A stretch of 60,149 bases of DNA from Clostridia bacterium (GTDB lineage: Bacteria; Bacillota; Clostridia; UBA1381). Location of the stretch: assembly GCA_900756545.1 (NCBI GenBank), contig CAAEKO010000039.1, positions 1-60,149 on the forward strand, given 5' to 3'. Position numbers and translations under genes: made by a program. Below, in pieces: positions 54,356 to 60,149 of the stretch; positions within the stretch are counted from its first letter, which is position 1; the number at the start of each line of letters is the position of its first letter. The notes beneath the pieces were generated by a model that was not told the origin of the DNA, ran no database searches, and saw only the letters and a list, made by a program, of their open reading frames with translations.

Positions 54356-55159
54356 TTAAATACCGATATGTGCCCGACGGAATGCAGCCGGAGTCATGTT
54401 CTCATATCTTTTAAAAGTTTTGATAAAATAGCTGGGACTGTTAAATCCAACATATTGTGCAATCTTTTCAATCTCTCGGCTGGGGTGGGATACAAGCATA
54501 GTTTTGGCGGCTTGGAGCCGCAGCTGCAGAAGAAGTGTAAATGGGCTGACTTGATATACGCTTTTGAATAAATGGCAGTAGTGTGCCGGACTGACGCCTG
54601 TGATGCGGGCCAGATCGTTTAGTTCAATGGTTTTAGCAAAGTGTTGGCGCATATAATCCACAGAGGGCTTGAGCCGCATAGTCAAAATACTGCTGTTGTC
54701 TGTATCGGCAATACTTCTGAAGGTCAATAGAAGCTGGTATAACAGAACAGAAGCATGTTCTCCCCAGGACATGTCATGAGGACTGGTATGTATGTTATGA
54801 TGCAGAGTGAACAAAGGCTCCATATCTCCGTTGTATACACCGCCGTCATAATTTAGGAGAAGCTCTGCGCCGCTGCCGGAAAACGTTATCCAGTGTGTTT
54901 CCCAACAATCACCGTCGGGATAATAAAGGTGCGGCGTATTTGGCGGATAGTATAATGCTGTTCCGGCAGGGATAGGAATTTTGCGGCCGGCAAGCTCTGC
55001 AATACCATTTCCCTGCCGGGTAAGAAGAAGCTGGTGATGTTCAATACCCTGTGGACGGCTTATGGTTTCCTGCATCGGCTGTATTCCTATTGTAACCACA
55101 TAAAATGGAAGCTGTAATTCTCTCGCGGATAGAATCGGAAAAAAGTAATTAGCTGACAT
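54356..55159 (-). CDS. AraC-family transcriptional regulator with cupin sensor domain
   Basis: A 267-residue AraC regulator. The N-terminal cupin-like sugar-binding domain (1-140) contains IPAGTALYYPPNTPHLYYP; the C-terminal double helix-turn-helix (about 165-265) contains VSPAHYCHLFKSVY and FNSPSYFIKTFKRY. GGAGG precedes the ATG. It is divergent from the GH2 beta-galactosidase gene across a 118-base gap and is the natural candidate to control it in response to a galactoside or a breakdown product. Confidence 0.93.
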   Translation of the reverse strand: MSANYFFPILSARELQLPFYVVTIGIQPMQETISRPQGIEHHQLLLTRQGNGIAELAGRKIPIPAGTALYYPPNTPHLYYPDGDCWETHWITFSGSGAELLLNYDGGVYNGDMEPLFTLHHNIHTSPHDMSWGEHASVLLYQLLLTFRSIADTDNSSILTMRLKPSVDYMRQHFAKTIELNDLARITGVSPAHYCHLFKSVYQVSPFTLLLQLRLQAAKTMLVSHPSREIEKIAQYVGFNSPSYFIKTFKRYENMTPAAFRRAHIGI

Positions 55160-55214
55160 AATGGCCTCCTGATTACAAAATATTTATATATAATCCTAAA
55201 ATATTGTTATTGCT

Positions 55215-55230
55215 ATGGAAAGAATTCCAT
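55215..55230. promoter_or_regulatory. Possible operator between the AraC and GH2 genes
   Basis: ATGGAA-AGAA-TTCCAT is a perfect inverted repeat in the centre of the divergent gap, upstream of TATAAT-like hexamers on the plus strand. It is a candidate binding site, perhaps for the AraC regulator, though AraC proteins usually favour direct repeats. Confidence 0.4.
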
Positions 55231-55277
55231 GTTAATATAATAATATAATTATACTGCAAAGTCAAGTACGAAAGGGA

Positions 55278-58200
55278 ATGATGAACGCTATGAAAAGTGA
55301 ATTGAAGGACTGGCAGAACATGGAGGTTATTCAGCGGGGCAGAACAGCGGCTCATGCAACGCTTATCCCCTATAATGATCCGGAAAAAGCGCGGGGCGGA
55401 CAGCGGGGCCAGTCTCCTTATTTTCGACTTCTGAATGGAACCTGGAAATTTCAATACAGTGAAATTGAAGCTTTGGCGCCGGAGGGATTTGAAAAACCGG
55501 AATATGACGTGGAAGCATGGGATGATATTTCGGTACCCGGATGCTGGCAATCATTCGGATATGGTTATAAAAGTTATGTGAACAGCAAACAACCTATGCC
55601 TGTAGACCCGCCTTATGTCCCGAATGAGAATGCAGTGGGCTGTTATCGGACGGCCTTTTATGTCCCGCAGGATTGGAAAAAGAAAAAGATTAATCTGGTG
55701 TTCGGCGGTGTATGCAGTGCGTTTCATGTCTGGATCAATGGGAAAGAAGTAGGGTTTAGCCAAGGAAGCCATCTGCCCTCCGAATTCGATATCAGCAGCT
55801 TTGTAAATGCAGGGGAGAATATCCTGGCTGTCAAGGTATACCGCTGGTGCTATTCCTCCTACATGGAAACTCAGGATATGTGGAAATTCAATGGGATATT
55901 TCGTGAGGTATACATAGAGGCAAAAGATATGAGTGGGATATTCGATCTTCGTGTCATAACGGCATTGGATGAAGGCTATAAGGATGCGGAGCTGCAGGTG
56001 CAGGTGAATATACCTACGCCAAAGAAGAGGGATATACTCTGCCTGAAGCTTATGGATGGCAATAAAACAATTTGGGAAGAAAAACGGGATACGGCAGAGG
56101 ATATGGTGTTTTCCACATGCGTCAAGGCGCCAAGAAAATGGTCTGCTGAGGAACCGTATCTATACCAGCTGACTGCTGTTTTATACGAAGGAGAAACGAT
56201 TAAAGAGGCATATGCAGTCAATGTAGGTTTCAGGCGGATTGAAATCAAAGACGCTATGGTGCTTGTCAATGGGAAACAGGTCAAATTAAAAGGCGTAAAC
56301 CGCCATGACACTCATCCGGATAAGGGATATGCAGTTTCTTATGACGATATGGTACAGGACGTCACACTAATGAAACAGCACAATATCAATACTGTCCGAA
56401 CATCCCATTATCCCAATGATCCAAAATGGCTTGATTTATGTGATCAATATGGCTTATACGTTGTGGATGAGGCAGATTTGGAATGCCATGCGTTTGCAAT
56501 AATAAATGATTGGAATATGATCTCAGATGATCCTGCATGGGAAGCGTTATATATTGACAGGGCAGAGCGCATGGTGCGTCGGGATAAGAATCATCCGTCC
56601 ATAATCATGTGGTCTCTGGGCAATGAGGCTGGTGATGGATGCAATCACCGGGCAATGGCAAAATGGATTCGGGAATATGACAATACCCGGCTGATCCATT
56701 ACCAAGGTGCAACACAGCACGAAGAAGAAATAAAAGAGGAATATCCAATTTATGTGGATGTGAGATCTTATATGTATCCTGACTGCGATTTTTGTGAGGA
56801 AGTAGGCAAACGGACTGATGATCCCTATCCCTTCTTTCTCTGTGAGTATGGCCATGCCATGGGCAACGGCCCCGGCTCCTTGCAGGATTATCAAAACCTG
56901 TTTTATCAGTATGATCGGCTGATCGGCGGCTGCATCTGGGAGTGGGCTGACCACGGTATGCGGGAAAAGGATGAAAACGGAACTGAAGTTTTTCTGTACG
57001 GTGGTGATTACGGTGATTGGATTGGTGACGGCAATTTCTGCTGTGATGGTCTGTGTACACCAGACAGAGTCCCGCATACAGGGCTTTTGGAATATAAAAA
57101 GGTGATACAGCCTGTCGTCGTCAACAATGTGGATATCAGGAATGGGAGAATTCAGATTACCAATAAGTATGATATGATTGATCTTGACCATATACAATGC
57201 TGCTGGTCACTGATGAGAAATGGAAATAGCGTCCAGAGCGGTACTTTAGACTTACCAGGGGTCAAGCCCCACAATTCCGCTGAATTAAAAATTCCCTTTG
57301 ACAAGACGCTTATTCAGGATCGTGCGGAATATTTCGTGAATGTGCATTTCCGACTGAAACACGACACGATCTGGGCAAAGGCAGGCCATGAGGTGGCGTA
57401 TGATCAGGTACGCCTTTCCGAAAATGCGCTTGTTCCAGCCATATATGAAGATCATAACGAGAACATCAGTGTACGGGAGGAGAAAAATGAAATCATAATT
57501 TCCGGTGCTGAATTCAGCCTGCGCTTTAGTAAGATTTCTGCCACGATCACAGACTGGTATTTCCGCGGCAAAAACCTTCTGGCCGCGGGACCAATAGCAA
57601 ATGTTTACTGGCCTCCGATAGATAATGACTGGCATTTTGGAGATGGCTTCCAAAAAGCGTGGCATGAAGCCGGATTTGACCATCTGGAGCAGTTTACCCG
57701 GCAAGTTTGGCTGGAAAAGGCAGAAAAAGACTGTGCTGTAATCAATGTGGAAGCGGTGCTGGCAGCGTTGTCGTTCATGCCCGCCTTTGCCTTGGAATAT
57801 AAATACACAGTGCATGGAAACGGTATGGTAACTGTGAAGACAAAGATAAAACCAAGAGCGGTGAAAGTTGGTATGCAGCTTCCGAATCTGCCCAAATTTG
57901 GTTTGCAGATGATGCTTGCCGAAGGCATGGAGCATGTAGAGTGGTATGGCCGCGGCCCTTGGGATAATTACCAGGATAAACAGGAAAGCGCATTGATAGC
58001 GCGGTATAGTGCCAAGGTAGATGATTTGTTTGAAAACCATATCCGCCCGCAGGAGAACGGTAATCGCGGCGGGATCCGCTGGATGGACATAACAGATATA
58101 AATGGATGGGGGCTGTATATTGCTGGGGAAGAGCACATTAATTTTAGCGCGCGGCATTATACCGATGCGAATATGACTGCGGCGCAGCATACAAATGAGC

Positions 58201-58394
58201 TGGAGAAAATCCCGCAGACGGTACTGAATATAGATTATAAAGTGTCAGGGGTGGGAAGCGGAAGCTGCGGCCCGAATACACGGGAAGAATATCGCGTCCA
58301 GCCGGAAAAAATGGAATTTACAGTGCAGATGATTCCATTTGATAAATCGGAAATTTCTGCAGACAGCATATATGAAATTACACTTGGGAAATAG
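55278..58394 (+). CDS. Beta-galactosidase, glycoside hydrolase family 2 (LacZ type)
   Basis: A 1038-residue GH2 enzyme that removes terminal beta-galactose. The order is a jelly-roll sugar-binding domain (about 50-215), an Ig domain, a TIM barrel (about 330-620) and a C-terminal beta-galactosidase small-chain domain (about 760-1030). The acid/base is Glu450 in SLGNEAGDG and the nucleophile Glu523 in LCEYGHAMGNG. There is no signal peptide, so it acts on imported galacto-oligosaccharides, for example from galactan side chains. The ribosome site AAAGGGA directly precedes tandem ATGs at 55278 and 55281; ATG at 55290 is also possible. Regulated probably by the divergent AraC protein. Confidence 0.94.
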   Translation: MMNAMKSELKDWQNMEVIQRGRTAAHATLIPYNDPEKARGGQRGQSPYFRLLNGTWKFQYSEIEALAPEGFEKPEYDVEAWDDISVPGCWQSFGYGYKSYVNSKQPMPVDPPYVPNENAVGCYRTAFYVPQDWKKKKINLVFGGVCSAFHVWINGKEVGFSQGSHLPSEFDISSFVNAGENILAVKVYRWCYSSYMETQDMWKFNGIFREVYIEAKDMSGIFDLRVITALDEGYKDAELQVQVNIPTPKKRDILCLKLMDGNKTIWEEKRDTAEDMVFSTCVKAPRKWSAEEPYLYQLTAVLYEGETIKEAYAVNVGFRRIEIKDAMVLVNGKQVKLKGVNRHDTHPDKGYAVSYDDMVQDVTLMKQHNINTVRTSHYPNDPKWLDLCDQYGLYVVDEADLECHAFAIINDWNMISDDPAWEALYIDRAERMVRRDKNHPSIIMWSLGNEAGDGCNHRAMAKWIREYDNTRLIHYQGATQHEEEIKEEYPIYVDVRSYMYPDCDFCEEVGKRTDDPYPFFLCEYGHAMGNGPGSLQDYQNLFYQYDRLIGGCIWEWADHGMREKDENGTEVFLYGGDYGDWIGDGNFCCDGLCTPDRVPHTGLLEYKKVIQPVVVNNVDIRNGRIQITNKYDMIDLDHIQCCWSLMRNGNSVQSGTLDLPGVKPHNSAELKIPFDKTLIQDRAEYFVNVHFRLKHDTIWAKAGHEVAYDQVRLSENALVPAIYEDHNENISVREEKNEIIISGAEFSLRFSKISATITDWYFRGKNLLAAGPIANVYWPPIDNDWHFGDGFQKAWHEAGFDHLEQFTRQVWLEKAEKDCAVINVEAVLAALSFMPAFALEYKYTVHGNGMVTVKTKIKPRAVKVGMQLPNLPKFGLQMMLAEGMEHVEWYGRGPWDNYQDKQESALIARYSAKVDDLFENHIRPQENGNRGGIRWMDITDINGWGLYIAGEEHINFSARHYTDANMTAAQHTNELEKIPQTVLNIDYKVSGVGSGSCGPNTREEYRVQPEKMEFTVQMIPFDKSEISADSIYEITLGK

Positions 58395-58416
58395 AATAAT
58401 TGAAATTAAGAATAAG

Positions 58417-58450
58417 GCCCAGCTGGAATTCATTTGATTTCCAACTGGGC
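58417..58450 (+). terminator. Hairpin after the GH2 gene, weak terminator
   Basis: GCCCAGCTGGAA (58417-58428) pairs with TTCCAACTGGGC (58439-58450) with one mismatch. The plus-strand tail TTATGTTAAG is a poor T-run, so it may only attenuate or trim the transcript before the small membrane-protein gene. Confidence 0.45.
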
Positions 58451-58476
58451 TTATGTTAAGAAAGGAGCGAGTGATT

Positions 58477-58656
58477 ATGCGTAGTACAAAAGTCATGCTG
58501 TTGGGTATTGGGCTGATTTTGATCGGTATTTTTTGCAGAGTAATGGGGATCGGTTATATATACAGTCGATTCATAGTACATTATTTACCCATTGCGGCGG
58601 TATTAGCCGGTGCTGTCGCGTTAGTCATTGGCATGTTCGGCGAAGATGACGAATAA
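58477..58656 (+). CDS. Small two-span membrane protein, unrecognised
   Basis: A 59-residue hydrophobic protein with two predicted membrane spans (about 6-25 and 37-53), a short loop between them and an acidic GEDDE end. AAAGGAG lies ten bases before the ATG. It stands between a hairpin and a terminator after the beta-galactosidase gene. I recognise no family; small orphan membrane proteins of this form are common in Clostridia. Confidence 0.7.
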   Translation: MRSTKVMLLGIGLILIGIFCRVMGIGYIYSRFIVHYLPIAAVLAGAVALVIGMFGEDDE

Positions 58657-58661
58657 AAAAG

Positions 58662-58690
58662 ACAGGCAATTATTTTGCCTGTTCCTTTTT
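58662..58690. terminator. Bidirectional terminator between the small membrane-protein and MATE genes
   Basis: ACAGGCAA (58662-58669), five-base loop, TTGCCTGT (58675-58682), then TCCTTTTT on the plus strand and a T-run from the AAAAAA before the stem on the minus strand. It overlaps the 3' end of the convergent MATE gene by two bases. Confidence 0.82.
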
Positions 58691-60035
58691 ATGCTAATGG
58701 CTTTATCGTATTTCTATAAACATGAGTATACATTACAACGCAGACAGCTGCTCCAACGATTTCAGCCGTAGTCAGCGACAACCAGACAAAGTCCAGTCCA
58801 AACAGCATCTTGATTATAAACGCTGCCGGAAGGACGATAAGAAGCTGCCGCAGAATGGATACAATCATACTCAAAAATGCTTTTCCCAACGCCTGAAAGC
58901 AGGAACAGAGGATGATCGACACGCCGGAGAAGCAGAAACCAACACAAATCATCCGTAGGGCAGGGATTCCCAGATTCATTAACTCATCCTGCGCATTGAA
59001 CAATTTGAGGAAAACAGCGGGGAAAAGCTCGAATAGGCATGTCCCGATAGCCATGATGCTGACAGAGATTATCATGGATAGCCGCAGAGTTTTTAGAATG
59101 CGGCTTTTGTTTTGAGCGCCAAAATTGAAAGCCACGATTGGGATGACAGCATTCGTCAGCCCGAAGACCGGCATAAAGACGAAGCTCTGCAGCTTGTAAT
59201 ATACCCCAAAAACAGCAATAGCCGTATCGTTTGCCAAAATTTTATTCATGCAGAAGGTCATGATAGAGATGATGGACTGCATAACAATACTGGGAATCCC
59301 GATTTTATAAATATCTCCAATAATTCTAAGATTAGGCCGAAAGCCGAAGAAGTGCAGCTTGATTTCCTTATTTTTACTGTGATTGAGTAAAAGGGCAATC
59401 AGCATAGCCAGCCACTGGCCGGTAACCGTAGCCAGAGCTGCGCCGGTAATCCCCATTTTGGGAAATCCCAAAAGTCCAAAGATCATAATAGGATCTAAAA
59501 TAATATTGGTTAATGCGCCGACTAATTGTGCAAACATGCTTAAATGGGTCTTTCCCGTAGACTGCAAAAGCTTTTCGCCTACAAACTGAATAAACATCCC
59601 AAGAGAAAATACAGTTACAATAAACATATATTCACTGCCGAACTGAATGGTTTCCGGGTCATCTGTGAAAAAGGAAAATAAACTCTTGGAAAAAAATAAG
59701 CCAAATACAGCAAAAAGTATAGCTGTGACTACGCCTAAAAACAAACCGTTCATTGCAGTTTGATTCGCCTCTTCAAACCGTTTTTCTCCTAAACGCCGGG
59801 AAAGGATCGAGTTGACGCCCACGGTGGTACCGCCCGCAAACGCAATCATCAGCGTTTGAATCGGGAAACAGAGGGAAACCGCCGTCAGAGCCTTCTGGCT
59901 ATAATAAGATACAAAAATACTGTCTACAATGTTATACAGAGCTTGTACGAGCATTGAGATCATCATGGGAATCGCCATAGTGATCAAGAGCCGATTGATA
60001 GGCATAACGCCCATTTTATTTTCTTGTTGTACCAT
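58689..60035 (-). CDS. MATE-family efflux transporter
   Basis: A 448-residue protein with about twelve membrane spans. It has the MATE start NRLLITMAIPMMISMLVQAL, the VDSIFVSYY segment and AFAGGTTVGVNSILSRRLG. MATE exporters swap Na+ or H+ for cationic drugs or metabolites. The ATG at 60035 has a GGCGG-type site ahead. Two palindromes lie upstream and may be operators. The substrate is not predictable and no regulator gene is visible within the window. Confidence 0.95.
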   Translation of the reverse strand: MVQQENKMGVMPINRLLITMAIPMMISMLVQALYNIVDSIFVSYYSQKALTAVSLCFPIQTLMIAFAGGTTVGVNSILSRRLGEKRFEEANQTAMNGLFLGVVTAILFAVFGLFFSKSLFSFFTDDPETIQFGSEYMFIVTVFSLGMFIQFVGEKLLQSTGKTHLSMFAQLVGALTNIILDPIMIFGLLGFPKMGITGAALATVTGQWLAMLIALLLNHSKNKEIKLHFFGFRPNLRIIGDIYKIGIPSIVMQSIISIMTFCMNKILANDTAIAVFGVYYKLQSFVFMPVFGLTNAVIPIVAFNFGAQNKSRILKTLRLSMIISVSIMAIGTCLFELFPAVFLKLFNAQDELMNLGIPALRMICVGFCFSGVSIILCSCFQALGKAFLSMIVSILRQLLIVLPAAFIIKMLFGLDFVWLSLTTAEIVGAAVCVVMYTHVYRNTIKPLA

Positions 60036-60072
60036 AGATTATGTACCGCCTTTTTCTTTTGGAATATAGTTC

Positions 60073-60084
60073 GGCATGCATGCC
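60073..60084. promoter_or_regulatory. 12-bp palindrome upstream of the MATE gene
   Basis: GGCATGCATGCC is a perfect palindrome 38 bases before the MATE start codon, possibly an operator overlapping the promoter region; no clear sigma-A pair with correct spacing was found. Confidence 0.35.
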
Positions 60085-60092
60085 TTTGTTTT

Positions 60093-60109
60093 CAAAAGTT
60101 TAACTTTTG
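60093..60109. promoter_or_regulatory. 17-bp palindrome upstream of the MATE gene, probable operator
   Basis: CAAAAGTT-T-AACTTTTG has eight-base arms around one central base, about 60 bases upstream of the MATE start. Its form suits a MarR- or TetR-type dimer site. Confidence 0.45.
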
Positions 60110-60149
60110 GACAACTTGATAATGATAAATGCCGATTTCAAAATAAGCG

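Noticed and set aside
57285..58190. 301-codon minus-strand frame inside the GH2 gene
   Set aside because: Antisense to conserved beta-galactosidase sequence; no ribosome site or motif.

Overview
The window reads as a gene-dense chromosomal segment of a Gram-positive, probably spore-forming anaerobe of the class Clostridia. The grounds are: SLH-domain surface proteins with Firmicutes-type signal peptides and lipoboxes, a YesM/YesN-type two-component pair with CUT1 sugar ABC transporters, a DUF3794/LysM (spore-coat type) protein, the rimP-nusA-ylxR-ylxQ-infB-rbfA-nrnA order with a RimP-leader hairpin, strong GGAGG ribosome sites and TTGACA-N17-TATAAT promoters. The mix of SLH-anchored, beta-helix and rhamnose/galactose enzymes recalls pectin specialists such as Monoglobus; that placement is inference.

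Layout. (1) 1-2357: 3'-truncated tRNA-Lys(CUU) on the minus strand with its own promoter, an AT-rich gap, and a YyaL/DUF255 thioredoxin-domain protein. (2) 2382-31833: a divergent polysaccharide-utilisation locus. The minus arm encodes a lipoprotein binding protein, a YesN-like response regulator, a YesM-like histidine kinase and a GH28 enzyme. The plus arm is a 23-kb run of closely packed genes: a 43-codon ORF, an alpha/alpha-toroid lyase-like protein, two SLH surface proteins, two large beta-helix proteins (one SLH-anchored), a multi-CBM protein, an SGNH esterase with CBMs, and a binding protein with two permeases. It ends at a strong terminator at 31923. (3) 32060-33827: an ADP-ribosylglycohydrolase-family gene with a C-terminal beta-rich domain and a consensus promoter. 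(4) 33956-38735: ppx-ppk1, a DUF554 membrane protein and a LysR regulator. (5) 38847-41436: an SGNH hydrolase and rhamnulokinase, each with its own promoter and terminator. (6) 41478-45993: a DUF3794-LysM protein and two tandem LytR-CpsA-Psr proteins. (7) 46013-53956: the translation operon rimP to nrnA, followed by trmR- and trhP-like tRNA-modification genes. (8) 53991-60109: a small Cys/Arg-rich protein, an AraC regulator divergent from a GH2 beta-galactosidase, a tiny membrane protein and a MATE exporter.

How it works together (inference): GH28, beta-helix enzymes, a toroid lyase-like protein, SGNH esterases, GH2 and rhamnulokinase fit stepwise breakdown of an acetylated, rhamnose- and galactose-containing pectin such as rhamnogalacturonan I. 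The surface proteins would hold and cut polymer, the ABC importer (its ATPase gene is not in the window) would take up oligomers, and the YesMN-type pair would sense them. The most unusual material is the family of CBM-like and C-terminal modules shared by four adjacent genes, the SLH protein with a large unrecognised body, the ADP-ribosylglycohydrolase-family gene beside the locus, and the Cys/Arg-rich 82-residue protein.
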